Positions 23,447-33,113 of a stretch of DNA of 64,000 bases are shown piece by piece. Location: contig NC_056743.1 of the NCBI RefSeq assembly GCF_019279795.1, forward strand, positions 926,415,516-926,479,515. The letters run 5' to 3'. Position numbers and translations under genes: made by a program. This stretch comes from Protopterus annectens. Lineage: Eukaryota; Chordata; Ceratodontiformes; Protopteridae. The notes beneath the pieces were generated by a model. That model had not been told where the DNA came from. It made no database searches and saw nothing but the letters and a program-made list of their open reading frames with translations. Numbering within the stretch: the first letter of the stretch is position 1; every line of letters begins with the position of its first letter.

Positions 23447-24907
23447 CTAAGTGGAACTAGGAGAAGCGAGGAGGATGCCCTGCAAGACTGCTGTGGCAAA
23501 GCCCGCTCTAGATTTAGAGTATAGTGGAAGGTGGTAGTGCTTGGAGAAAGTGTGCATTGAACTCCAAGTAGCTGCTTCCAAAATGTCCTTGGTAGGGACC
23601 CTCCTGAGGAAAGATGCAGAGGTAGCTGTGGCCCTGGTGGAGTGGGATCTGATGTATGCAGGCACAGTTTTTCCATGAAATGAGTAACAAATGTGCATGC
23701 AGTGGGCTATCCATTTTGAAATTGTCTGTTTGGAAATAGCCTTTCCTTGAGCACCTGTAGCATAGGACACAAAGAGTTGCTCATATTTCCTGAATGGCTT
23801 TGTTCTGTCCAAATAATAACGAAGTTGCCTGTGAATGTCCAAGGAATGTAGTAGTCTTTCCCCTTTGTTTTGTGGATTTGGATAAAAGGTAGGTAAGTGG
23901 ATAGTCTGATTCAAAGCTACACTGGATACTACCTTTGGCATAAAGGTAGGGTTGGTTCGTAAGGAAACTCTGTCCTGATGGAAAATGATGAATGGTTGCA
24001 CAGCCACGAGGGCCTGTAGCTCCAAAACCCTGCGTGCTGAGGTGATAGCCAGAAGAAAGGCTGTTTTCCATGACAAGTATTGTAGCTCTGTTGAAGAAGC
24101 TGGCTCAAAGGGAGGAAGGGTCAGCTTTTCCAATACGAAGTTGAGGTCCCAAGCTGGGACTGGTGGTTTCCTTGGGGGTTTTATATTTTTTGCCCCTCTG
24201 AGGAACTGCCTTAAGAGAGGATGTGAGAATAAAGGAGGGTCTGTGTTGTATTGTGCAGAAATGGCTGAAGCGTGGATCTTGATGGAGGAGAAGGAAAGTC
24301 CACTGTTTAACATCTCAGCTAGGTACTGTAAAATTTGAGGTATATTTATTACCCAAGGATTCTGGCCCTTTTCTTGATTCCAGGAACAAAATCGTTTCCA
24401 TTTGGCGGAGTAGGCTTTTCTAGTAGAAGGTCTTCTGGCCTCCCAGATGACATCCTGCACCTCCTTGGAGAGGAGAGTCTGTTGGGAAATCAAGGAATTC
24501 TCCATGCAGCTAGATTTAGGGTTTTGAGCTGGCTGTGAAGGGTTTTGTAGTTGTGCTGGGACAACAGAAGAGGGACTAGAGGTAGGATCCATGGTGGGGA
24601 ATGTGTCAGGCACTTTAGGAGCGGATACCAGTGTTGTCTTGGCCAGTCTGGAGCAATGAGAATCATTTGCGGCCTCTCTGCTCTGGCTTTTAATAGAACT
24701 TTGGTCAGTAGAGGAAGAGGCGGGAAGGCATAAACTGTCAATGTTGTCCAACTGAAAGAGAGTGCGTCCACTTTCCAGGCCTGTGGGTGATAGGTCCTTG
24801 AACAAAATTTTTTCAACTGGTAATTTCTGTGGGTAGCAAATAGATCTATGTCTGGCTGTCCCCATTTCTGAGTTATCTTTGTGAAAACTTGAGGATGCAA
24901 CTTCCAT
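23447..24907 (-). CDS. DIRS B tyrosine recombinase, open
   Basis: A 486-codon frame for the recombinase that would insert the circular DNA of the element. The first 140 residues overlap the RT/RH/MT frame and look unstructured. The core-binding domain runs from about residue 148 (EVQDVIWEARRPSTRKAY) to 250. Box I is SARRVLELQAL (Arg about 292-293), with Leu where sister copies have Ser. H422 and R425 are in SHSTRA, and Tyr458 is in FSKHYHLPLYS. The catalytic set looks complete. The frame continues upstream beyond a single TGA at 24908-24910, where other copies have an Arg CGA/CGT, so that stop is probably a CpG transition. Confidence 0.88.
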   Translation of the reverse strand: MEVASSSFHKDNSEMGTARHRSICYPQKLPVEKILFKDLSPTGLESGRTLFQLDNIDSLCLPASSSTDQSSIKSQSREAANDSHCSRLAKTTLVSAPKVPDTFPTMDPTSSPSSVVPAQLQNPSQPAQNPKSSCMENSLISQQTLLSKEVQDVIWEARRPSTRKAYSAKWKRFCSWNQEKGQNPWVINIPQILQYLAEMLNSGLSFSSIKIHASAISAQYNTDPPLFSHPLLRQFLRGAKNIKPPRKPPVPAWDLNFVLEKLTLPPFEPASSTELQYLSWKTAFLLAITSARRVLELQALVAVQPFIIFHQDRVSLRTNPTFMPKVVSSVALNQTIHLPTFYPNPQNKGERLLHSLDIHRQLRYYLDRTKPFRKYEQLFVSYATGAQGKAISKQTISKWIAHCMHICYSFHGKTVPAYIRSHSTRATATSASFLRRVPTKDILEAATWSSMHTFSKHYHLPLYSKSRAGFATAVLQGILLASPSST

Positions 24908-26439
24908 TCATGTGGATCTGTCATATTTCTGCTTAGGTTGTCTGCCAGTGTGTTTTCCTTCACTGGCAGGAATTGTGACTGTAGTTGGATTTGCAATTCC
25001 AGTGCTGTGTTCCACAGGGTCATGGCTTGCCTGCACAGGGGGTATGAATGAGTTCCCCCCTGTTTGTTTATGTACCACATCACTGTGGTGTTGTCTGTCC
25101 TTATCAATAACTGGCCTGGATGCAGTAGGTCTTTGAAGGTCATAAGAGCATTTTGCACGGCTAGCATCTCCTTTTGGTTGATGTGTAGGTGCTTCTCTTT
25201 TTGGGACCATTTTCCCTGAATGCACTGATCTGCCATGTGTGCTCCCCAGGCGTAGTCTGAGGCATCTGTTGTGATGATTTGAGTTGCTTGAGGTACACAG
25301 AAAGGCAGACCTGTGTTTCTTTGGAATGCTTGAGCCCACCACAAAAATTCCTTTTGAAGGCATGGAATAAGTGGTATAATTGTTTCCAAGCTGTGGCTGT
25401 GTTGAGACCATAAGTTTTTTAGGTACCATTGAAGTTTCCTCATATGCAGCTTTGCACATGGGATTAGTAGGATGCAAGATGCCATGAATCCCAGAGCCTG
25501 CAGGACTTTCCTTGCAGTTAGCCTGGTGAAAGTTGCCATTTTGCTGAAGTATTGAGACAGTTGCCCTTGTTTGTCTGGCGTGAGGTAGGCCATCAGGGTG
25601 GTTGTATTCAAGCTGGCACCCAGGAAAATTATCTGTTGAGAAGGTATTAGTTTTGATTTCTTTTTGTTCACTGTGTATCCCAGGAAGTTTAACAGTTTTA
25701 TTACAAACACCAGATGCTGCAATAGTATGTCCTTGCTGTCCGCTTGGATCAGGCAGTCATCCAGATATGGGTAGATTTGTATTCCTTGTAGTCTGCAGAA
25801 GGCGATTACTGATGCCAGGCATTTCGTAAACACTCTGGGCGCAGTAGATAAGCCAAAGGGCAATGCAGAGAATTGGTAATGGGTTGAACCTGCAAGAAAT
25901 CTGAGGTATCTTCTGCAATCTTGTCTGATAGGGATATGCAGGTATGCCTCCTTGAGGTCCAATGTTACCAGCCAAGACTCCTTGCCCAGCATGGGAAGAA
26001 GCTGCTGTAATGTGAGCATCTTGAATTTTGGCACCTGTAGATATGTGTTTAGGATGGATAGGTCTAAGATATGTCTCCAATCTTTGTCTTTCCTTGGTAC
26101 CAGGAATAGTCTGGAATAAAAACCTTGACCTTGTTCTTTTGCAGGTACCTCTTGAATCGCTTTCATATCCATGAGGGCGGAAATTTGTCTTTGTGCCTCT
26201 GCCCTTTGATTTTGTGGCAGGTTTGGCATGCCTTTCATTTTTGGAAGGGTGTGAAAGTGGAACCTGTAGCCTCTTTCTATAATGTCCAGAATCCATTTGT
26301 CTTTTGTAACAATATGCCAATTTTTTGAGAATAATGCCAGTTTTTTGCCCAAAGGTGCTGCCATTAAAGCTTTGCTTGGCAGGTATAGGGGGAAGTCATT
26401 GTGTCTGTTTTCTAAATTACTGTGATCTACCTTCTCCAC
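24490..26439 (-). CDS. DIRS B reverse transcriptase-RNase H-methyltransferase-like protein, open
   Basis: A 649-residue polyprotein that would copy the RNA into DNA. RT spans about 50-290: FYSRLFLVPRK, LDLKEAYLHIP with Asp161, and YLDD at 225-228. RNase H spans about 385-505, with Asp392 in TTDASDYAWG, Glu424 in INQKEML, Asp449 in RTDNTTV and Asp500 in LADNLSRN. A methyltransferase-like end follows (DIDLFAT, VDALSFSW, YAFPPLPLL at 570-578, LIAPDWPRQHWYP). The NPPY/DPPW type motif reads FPPL, so methylation activity is doubtful. The true start is unclear; the frame opens just after gag. It overlaps the recombinase frame by 418 bp. Confidence 0.9.
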   Translation of the reverse strand: MEKVDHSNLENRHNDFPLYLPSKALMAAPLGKKLALFSKNWHIVTKDKWILDIIERGYRFHFHTLPKMKGMPNLPQNQRAEAQRQISALMDMKAIQEVPAKEQGQGFYSRLFLVPRKDKDWRHILDLSILNTYLQVPKFKMLTLQQLLPMLGKESWLVTLDLKEAYLHIPIRQDCRRYLRFLAGSTHYQFSALPFGLSTAPRVFTKCLASVIAFCRLQGIQIYPYLDDCLIQADSKDILLQHLVFVIKLLNFLGYTVNKKKSKLIPSQQIIFLGASLNTTTLMAYLTPDKQGQLSQYFSKMATFTRLTARKVLQALGFMASCILLIPCAKLHMRKLQWYLKNLWSQHSHSLETIIPLIPCLQKEFLWWAQAFQRNTGLPFCVPQATQIITTDASDYAWGAHMADQCIQGKWSQKEKHLHINQKEMLAVQNALMTFKDLLHPGQLLIRTDNTTVMWYINKQGGTHSYPLCRQAMTLWNTALELQIQLQSQFLPVKENTLADNLSRNMTDPHEWKLHPQVFTKITQKWGQPDIDLFATHRNYQLKKFCSRTYHPQAWKVDALSFSWTTLTVYAFPPLPLLTKVLLKARAERPQMILIAPDWPRQHWYPLLKCLTHSPPWILPLVPLLLSQHNYKTLHSQLKTLNLAAWRIP

Positions 26440-26566
26440 CTCTTGGGGTTGGTGCTTGCCACTGTCTTGCTCTGTAAGATCCTTGAGGTTGCCCTCTACC
26501 CCTTGGGCATCTGTATCTGCCCCTTTGAGGTCTGTCCGCGGCTGGAAAGGACCAATTTTTTGAAGG

Positions 26567-28170
26567 TCAGTTTCTGCTGAAGCGTGGAGGTTGTACCTGC
26601 AGGAAATCTTTCACTGTTTGCATTGATTTCGCTTTTTCCTCCATTTTCTTTAGTACCTCCTCAGCTTTAACACCAAATAATACATCTTTTTGAAGTGGTG
26701 CATCTAATAATTTTGCTTTGACATGATCTGGTAAGGTTTGCTCTTTGAGCCAAGCATGTCTACGTATAACAGACCCTGTAACAGCAGCTCTACATGAGGC
26801 CTCTAAAGCATCAAAACCACACTGCAAGGTATGTTTACCCACTTGCTCTGCACCATGCAACAAATACTGCAACTCTTTCAAATCTGGTTGTTCTGTTTGT
26901 GTCATTTTGCTTTTCAACTGAGATAACAAAAACTGTTGGTACTTTAACATATGGAATTGACAGTTTAATGCCCTCACGGTTAAAGTGGCCGAGGTATACA
27001 CCTTTTTCCCCCACCTTTCTAATGCTCTGGAATCTCTCTCTGAAGGTAATGGGTTTTTAGCAGTATAGGCCTTAATTCCCTTGGGACCCTGTGAAATAGT
27101 TTCTGGGTCAGCAGTATGGCTTTTATAAAGGAACTGGTGAGAATCAGGAACCCGGTAATACCTGTCTGGTTTAATAGGGGCTGGAGGTAAAGAATCTGGA
27201 TTAAGGCTGGCTTCTGTGTACACATCATCCAAAATATCTAAAACAGGAGGGATAGCCAGGGGCCTATGCTGGGGGAGCAGTAGAAATTCCCTGAGCCTTT
27301 TCTTGGAATCTGAGTAATCTTGGCCTTCCCAGTGAAAGTGTTCCCTCAATGTATGCAGGGTTCCCCCAAAAGAGTAGTCCTCAGGGGGGGAGACCGAGGG
27401 AATAGACTCCTCAGCATCAGAGTCTTCGAAAGGGGAATAGGCATAATCCTGGTCCTCAGAGTGTTCTGAGGTAATAGAAGCCTGGTCTGAGGAAGGGTAG
27501 TCTTCCTCTAATCTGGGTCTTTTGTCAGAGGGGGGCTGAGAACCCCTGATAAGAGTAATCAAATCCTCAGCCATTTTAAGCATCTGCTTTTTAGGCATGG
27601 GGCCTTGAGAGGAGGTCTGAGGACCCTGTTTTTTAGTTTTCATGGCTGCTTTAGATTTAGTGAAAGATTTAATAGAGAAGGTGGAAGGCCTGAAGACGCC
27701 TTCAGAAAAGGCAGGCCTGACTAAATTCTGAGATTCCCTGCCAAGAGTGGCGTCGGTATCTGCAGTACGAATGGGGACCGAGGAGCCTGCGACCTCGGGT
27801 ACTGAAGTCACTGGTAATGTAGTTTCATCGGTACTCAGGGGCTGCGTAGGCGCCTCGCTGAGAACCGGAGAACCGGTAGTCGGCCTAAGCGTGGTCTCAG
27901 TACTCGGTGCGGACCTCGGATGTCGGCCTTATCTTTGCGTCTTTTGCTCAAAACTGGAGTCGGAGTATCCGACGACATGATATAATTACATTTTTTGCCA
28001 AAATAATGAAGGGCGAACTCCGCCCGGCGCTTAATAGTGCGCTTGTTGAATCAAAAACGGCAGGCCGTGACGTCGTGGTCTGGCCCTAAGCAAGGTATAC
28101 AGAAAGAGTGGAAATCCTTATGCGGTGTTTGCTTCCCACAAGAAATGCAATTATTAACTTTGTCTGACAT
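26567..28170 (-). pseudogene. DIRS B gag-like ORF, broken
   Basis: The start codon is at 28170, followed by NNCISCGKQTPHKDFHS. A frame change comes before the long open part 27811-26567 (414 codons). That part contains the acidic serine-rich region, the DYSFGGTLHTLREHFHWE block, YRVPDSHQFLYK, and the C-terminal KVYTSATL...MLKYQQFL...EQVGKHTLQCGFDALEASCRAA. The frame ends at VQPPRFSRN, where copy E continues with WPTKDWSF. Function by analogy with DIRS gag: a nucleocapsid-like RNA-binding protein. Confidence 0.82.
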
Positions 28171-28301
28171 CGGTCTGAGGCAAGAAAAGTTTCCCCAACG
28201 GGGTACTTAGCTTTAAAGAAGACTTCGGCTGAAATACTTTCGTAAATCTCAGGAGCTGGCCGACCAGCACTTGCGAACTGCTTCTGCTTCGGGCACCACG
28301 C

Positions 28302-28483
28302 GGCAAGAAAGACTGAAGAAAATGGCGTCGGCTGCCTCTTTTATACCCCTGCTGCACTGACGTCAGGGAAGAAGTGACGACAACCGACGCCAGACCTAGA
28401 CTTTGGAATTCGGCCAACCGAGGACCCGTCTGACAGCAGGATAACCCATCTGTAATGACTGCAGCTGTATGCACGATGAACAT
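28302..28483. repeat. DIRS B right inverted terminal repeat
   Basis: Inverse of the inner left repeat. It ends CACGATGAACAT at 28483, directly against LINE sequence. It has the B/F-type GACTGCAGCTGTATGCACG. Confidence 0.9.
28338..28365 (-). promoter_or_regulatory. DIRS B sense promoter
   Basis: On the minus strand TGACGTCA (28358-28365) precedes GTATAAAAG (TATA 28338-28345). The gag start at 28170 is about 170 bp downstream. Role inferred from position and conservation in A, B, C and D. Confidence 0.6.
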
Positions 28484-28570
28484 CTGCATGGGGTCCAGAG
28501 TTTGGAGATTACCAATGTCTTTGTTTATAAGTTCCATGATGATACATTCCATGGTTCCATGATGATACAT

Positions 28571-28662
28571 AACTTTCTTGGGTGGTGTAAGCCAGGGAAC
28601 CTTGTTGGCTAGGCTTACGTAGGCCCTTGGGCCAATAGCCTAGTACCAACCTATGGCCTTGC
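28571..28662 (+). mobile_element. CR1-like LINE 3'-tail fragment, inverted, inside a CR1-like RT
   Basis: This 92-bp piece (ACTTTCTTGGGTGGTGTAAGCC to CCAACCTATG) is the 3' tail of the same LINE family, on the plus strand and inserted in the minus-strand LINE. It splits LTSLVCK from the following MELINKDIGN codons. A 17-bp direct repeat (28531-28547 and 28554-28570) lies at its left edge. Confidence 0.75.
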
Positions 28663-29454
28663 AGACCAGGCTCGTCAGGCTAATGGGGCGGTAGTTCCCA
28701 GGGTCCGTGGTGGACCTTTCTGAAGTGGGATAGCCATCACTGTGTGCCATTCAGTGGGTACAAAGCCTGAGGTGAGGCTATGATTGTACTTAGGTAGGGT
28801 GTCAGTTCGTTCTGTAGTTCGTGTAGAACGCAGCCTGGGATGTTGCCAGGTCCCATGGATGCTGTGTTCTTGGTTCTGGACAGTGTGGATTTTATCTGTG
28901 CAGCTGTGATTACAGGAACTATGCATTCCTCTGGTATAGAGATGGGCCCTTTTGGGGGTGAGAGGGGGATAAAGTTAGCACTAAACCGATCTGCCAGGAT
29001 GTTGGCAATATCAGTTGGTTCTGTATATTTTGTGCCATTGTGCTGTAACTCAGATCAGATCTGAGTGTTGCCAATGAGATTCTTGACATAGCTATAGAAT
29101 GCTTTGTGGTTGTCTTGAGAAACAGTGGTGATTTTGTTTTCATAACTAGCTTTGCAGGATTTTATAAGGGATCTCAGCTTCTTACTCAGGCTGACCAGGG
29201 AGTTTCTCAATCATGGGATTTTACTCTTTTTTTGCAGCAGTTTCTTTCTTCTGTTGTAGAGTTTGTTTATGGCAGGGGACCACCAGATTGGCTTCTTTTT
29301 TTTTGAAGGATAGCATCTTGGTTCTGTTAGGGATAGCACGACCCATGCACTTGTGTAAGTGCCTATAAAGTGCATTTGTGTAGGATTCAGCAGTCGTACC
29401 TCTGTTGTCAGTCTGCATGGGTGTCACTCCGGAGCAGCTCTTTTGAGTGTGCAC
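28663..29454 (-). pseudogene. CR1-like RT N-terminal region
   Basis: Fragments in shifting frames. The stretch GRAIPNRTKMLSFKKKEANLVV (29454 side) looks like the linker region before RT. A segment of 29143-28919 has ISLATLRSDLSYSTMAQNIQN and HPQKGPSLY. 28926-28675 leads into the PGNYRPISLTSLVCK block of the RT fingers. There are several frame breaks and no catalytic box here. Confidence 0.65.
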
Positions 29455-29705
29455 CTTTAACCCCTAGTGGGCGTGGCTTAAGCCTTTAAAAACTAAGTTA
29501 TCACCTTACAGTTCTAGAAAACTCTCATTGAAAGAGGTCAAATATCAATAGAGTTGTGTTTGCCATCACATATGGTTCAAGACAAAATATCCTGGTACCT
29601 TGTAAGTAACATGATTTTGGAATTATTAATGCAAATATGAACAATCCATATTTGACGCCTAGAGGAGCAGTAGGGGTTAACTGCAGAAGATGTCTGGAGG
29701 AGCAC

Positions 29706-30430
29706 TCAGCTGTAATGAACCATGAAGTTGGCTTTGGAGAAATTTTTTAAGGTGGTTTCCCTAATGGCGGGCGGGGGTGGGATGTGGATGTTTAGGGTGA
29801 TTAGCTTGTAGTCGGATCTAACCAATGAGAAATTGACCTCTGGTGTGGAACACCGGTAGCCCATACTGGTAATAACCATGTCTAGGATATTGCTGCCCCT
29901 GGCGGGGGTGTGGATAAGTTGATCAAAGGAGGTGAAATTTATGAATTCCAGAAAATGTTGAGCAGAAGAGTTGTACATGAGTAGTTTTCACAGTTAATGG
30001 TGGGGTAGTTGAAATCGCCCATTATTAGGGTGTTGGGTTGTACCCTAATATTTTCCAGTGGATTAAGAAATGAGGAGTGGGAATCCTGGGGCGTGGTGGG
30101 GGATCTGTAGCAAACTACAATTTGGATTGTGGTCTCGCCCAGAGTTAGTTGCACTTGGATAATCTCGGATGCATTATGCTGAGCAACAAGGCTGGAGATG
30201 TGGATATCCTTAATGAATATGGATACGCCTCCGCCTTTAGTGTTTCGGTCCAGGTTAGGTGGCCGAAAGGTGTGGTATGAATTACAGCCTGGTAATGCAA
30301 TGGTGCTCTTTGGAGCCTTGAACCAGGTCTCTGTCACTGCACAGATGTCGATGTTCTCCATTTTAAGGAGTGCCTCGAGTGAGTGCATTTTGAGGTTTAG
30401 ACTTCTAGCACTGAGTAGCATTGCCCTCAT
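29706..30430 (-). pseudogene. CR1-like APE endonuclease
   Basis: Open pieces 30430-29939 and 29978-29706. Motifs in order: LLSARSLNLKMHSLEALL, ICAVTETWFK (catalytic Glu), YHTFRPPNLDRNTKGGGVSI, VVCYRSPTTP, LIMGDFNYPTINCE (catalytic Asp/Asn), then the SDYKLITLNI segment corresponding to the S-D-H box with Tyr in place of His. A frame change separates the two pieces. In active elements this domain nicks the target for target-primed reverse transcription. Confidence 0.8.
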
Positions 30431-30450
30431 ATTTTGCTTGCTTGTACCTG

Positions 30451-31400
30451 TTATGGTGGAGAATTTGTCATTTGAGCCTTGCCTAAAAAAGGCACTATAC
30501 GGGTGGCAAGAGCCTTAGCCAGTATCCAGAATCCCAAGGGTGACAGGTGCAGGCCATCTCTGGCAAACCATCGTGGTCTGTCGATCATGTCATCCCAAAT
30601 AGATTCTGGATCCCTTTTGAATGACACCAGAAGCTTAGCCAATTGTTGAAGTCAATCATTTTGTCCTTGTACTGTGGTGTCACTCTGGGTGATGGCAGGA
30701 TGCTACTCAGGGCTAGGGTCATACCTGCCTGGGCTACAAGATCAGAGAGGTCCTCCATGTCTCATTTCATGTAGTCCAGGGAGGTACATCTTGGGTCATT
30801 CACACCAACATGGACAATGACAGAGTCATATTTGTACTTGTGGAGTGACCTGAGTGTGTGTGTTATGTGGTGTACTGGCACCTGACAGTAATTTTCTCCA
30901 TGTTAAGCCTGGTGAGTGGAACATCACCGTACCTGACTATAGAGTCACCTATGACTAGAATGTTGGGTACGTTGTTATGCCTTATGGGCTGTGGTTGAGT
31001 GGCACACTGACTTTGTGGGCTATGTATCATTTGGGTTGTGTTGGGGAGTGGAGATTGCTTGCGTTTCTGCTTTTGAGGTCTCTGCTGCTTGGGCATATTT
31101 TTATTGAGAGCCTTCGTGAATGTAGGTGTGTGTTTTGGTGGTGCAGGTATTGAGGGACTATGCGATGAGTGTAGTGTGGTGTGGTGCAAGTGTTTACTCT
31201 CTCCTCTTGACTGTCTAATCCAGTTTTGGGTGAAGAGAGCTTTGCTTCCAGTTTGGCTATATAAGTGCATCTCTCACAGGTTGTAGTGTTGGGTGGTAGG
31301 AGGAGAGTTTTTTTCTGTATACACGAGGCAATTTCTGCATTGCTCCAAGATGCCCAGATTCATCAGATAGACAGGAGAAAACACCGGGAGCTGACCCATA
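30451..31400 (-). pseudogene. CR1-like ORF1 with esterase-like domain
   Basis: The start region has CRNCLVYT and TCERCTYIAKLEAKL, a Cys motif typical of CR1 ORF1. Then comes a basic, Pro- and Gln-rich linker (31270-30950), the esterase block with NILVIGDSIVRYGDVPLTRL (GDS serine motif) and, at 30642-30463, WFARDGLHLSPLGFWILAKAL, which holds the D-x-x-H pair. Frame breaks separate the pieces. Esterase domains of this type are known in CR1 ORF1; their role is not settled. Confidence 0.75.
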
Positions 31401-31440
31401 GACATGCCTGGATAGGCGCTTATTTATTAAGTAGTAAAAA

Positions 31441-31654
31441 AGTACAGTTGTGTACACTTACCATAAATGCAGATGTTCGAGTGTATTCACTGTTGCAGTT
31501 ATTACATTTGGGTTATCTACCTGCAGGTAGCACTCAGCCAGCCTGAATATCAAAGTCTTGGATCCCTGCATCGGATGCTGCCTCTTCTTCCATGACGTTA
31601 GGTCGTCAGGGGTATAAAATATGCAGCTGACGCCATTACATCATTTTTCTTGCC
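31441..31654. repeat. DIRS C left inverted terminal repeat
   Basis: Inverse of 36839-37028 with the extra outer bases. GGGGTATAAAATATG gives an inward TATA box near 31612. The CRE-like site reads TGACGTTA here. Confidence 0.88.
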
Positions 31655-31802
31655 CCAGATGTCAGGTGCCCCCATAATGGGGAGCAATTACATGTTAGGT
31701 TACACCTCGAAGAAAAAGCAAATACACCAGAAAGCATAAAAACAGTAAACAAGAAGAAAAGTATAGCCAAGAGAAGTAAGGGAGCTCGAGGGAGGGTAAC
31801 CA

Positions 31803-31906
31803 GGACTGCAACAGTGAATATACTCGAACATCTACATTTATGGTAAGTGTACACAACTGTACTATGTTCTTTGTGTTTCACTGTTGCAGTAATTACATTT
31901 GGGTTA
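31803..31906. repeat. DIRS C internal complementary region
   Basis: The junction ACTGTACT|ATGTTCTTTG is at 31863/31864. The TTCTTTG mirrors the CAAGAA of this copy's own right end, and TAAGTGTACAC mirrors its own left end. Confidence 0.88.
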
Positions 31907-32000
31907 ATTCCCAAAGCTAAGGAAGGGAGGAGGAAGTTAGAGAGCATTAGGACCAGCTATTAAGCCCTGCAAGACTGCAGTGGCAAAACCAGCTCTGGAT

Positions 32001-33113
32001 TTAGAAAACAATAGGCATGTGGTAATGCTTGGTGAAGGTATGTACAGAGCTCCAAGTAGCAGCTTCTAGGATGTCCCTGGTAGGAACACCTCTGAGAAAG
32101 GCTGTAGAGGTAGATGCAGCCCTGGTGGAATGTGATCTTATCCCCTGTGGGGTAGGTTTTCCATGGTGCTTATAGCAGAAATGAATGCAATGGGCTATCC
32201 ACTTAGAAATGGTTTGCTTTGAAATGGCCTTCCCCTCTGCCCCTGCAGCAAAGCCAACTAGCAGCTGTTCAGATTTTCTGAGAGGCTTAGTCCTGTCCAA
32301 ATAAAATCTAAGTTGTCTGTACACGTCCAAAGAGTGCAGTATTCGTTCTCCTTTGTTCTGTGGATTAGGGAAAAAAGTAGGCAAATGAATGGATTGATTA
32401 AGGGCCACACTACACACCACCTTGGGCATAAAAGAAGGATTAGTCCTGAGGGACACCCTGTCTGCATGGAAGATGATGAAGGGCTCCACTGCCACGAGGG
32501 CCTGTAATTCAGACACCCTTCTTGCTGAAGTGATGGCTAGAAGGAAGGCTGTTTTCCAAGAAAGGAATTTGAACTCTGCAGTTGCCGCTGGTTCAAAAGG
32601 TGGTACATGAGCTTTTCCAGTACAAAGTTAAGGTCCCAGGCTGGAGTAGGGGTTCTCTTGGGTGGTCTTAAATTTTTGGCCCCTCTGAGGAATTGCTTTA
32701 GCAGGGGGTGAGAGAAGAGGGGTGGTTCAGTATTATAATATGCTGAAATGGCAGAGGCATGGATTTTAATTGACGAGAAGGAAAGGCCCTTGTGGAGCAT
32801 CTCTGTTAAGTACTGAAGAATATGCGGTAAGCTGGGCACTGTTGTGTCCATCCCGAGTTTGGCTCCAGGAACAGTATCTTTTCCACTTTTCAACATAGGA
32901 TTTTCTAGTACTAGGCCTCCTTGCCTCCAGAATGACATCTAGCACCTGCTTACTGAGGGATGGTACTGGAGAGCTCAAGGAATTAGCCAGGTTGCAAGGT
33001 TCAGTGTTTGGAGCTGAGGGTGCAGAATCTGGCCCTCCTGCTGGGACAGCAGGGAAGGGGTCTGAGGCAGGTGCCATGGTTCCAGCAGTGACATACTGTG
33101 CAAGAGGGGGCAC
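32001..33113 (-). pseudogene. DIRS C tyrosine recombinase, broken
   Basis: Pieces 33113-32766, 32938-32537 and 32516-32001 cover the recombinase: LDVILEARRPSTRKSYVEKWKR, LSFSSIKIHASAIS, SARRVSELQAL (box I), GIRSHSTRAA and FTKHYHMPIVF with the catalytic Tyr. The C-terminal tail is lost by a frame change right after the tyrosine block. At least two further frame breaks are present. Confidence 0.82.

Larger units (their letters stand above)
22918..28483 (-). mobile_element. DIRS retrotransposon copy B, full length, best-kept RT and YR
   Basis: A 5566-bp element with ends AGTACAG and GAACAT, inserted in the RT of the CR1-like LINE. Removing it rejoins the LINE codons exactly between Gln (28484 side) and Phe of FGFVKGRS, with no duplication or loss. 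It contains terminal repeats, an ICR, an intact 649-codon RT/RH/MT frame and a 486-codon recombinase frame; gag is broken. Its terminal motif (CAGCTGTAT) is shared with copy F and differs from A, C, D and E. Confidence 0.95.
28484..31440 (-). mobile_element. CR1-like LINE (5' half), right of DIRS B
   Basis: This continues the LINE at 21611-22917. From high to low coordinate it has: an ORF1 with Cys motif (31400-31255), an SGNH esterase-like domain (NILVIGDSIVR; RDGLHLSPLG), an APE endonuclease (30430-29706), and the RT N-terminus (PGNYRPISLTSLVCK near 28690, then MELINKDIGNLQTLDPMQ up to 28484). The high-coordinate end abuts DIRS copy C at 31441. An opposite-strand CR1 tail (28571-28662) interrupts the RT. 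Frame breaks occur throughout. Confidence 0.85.
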
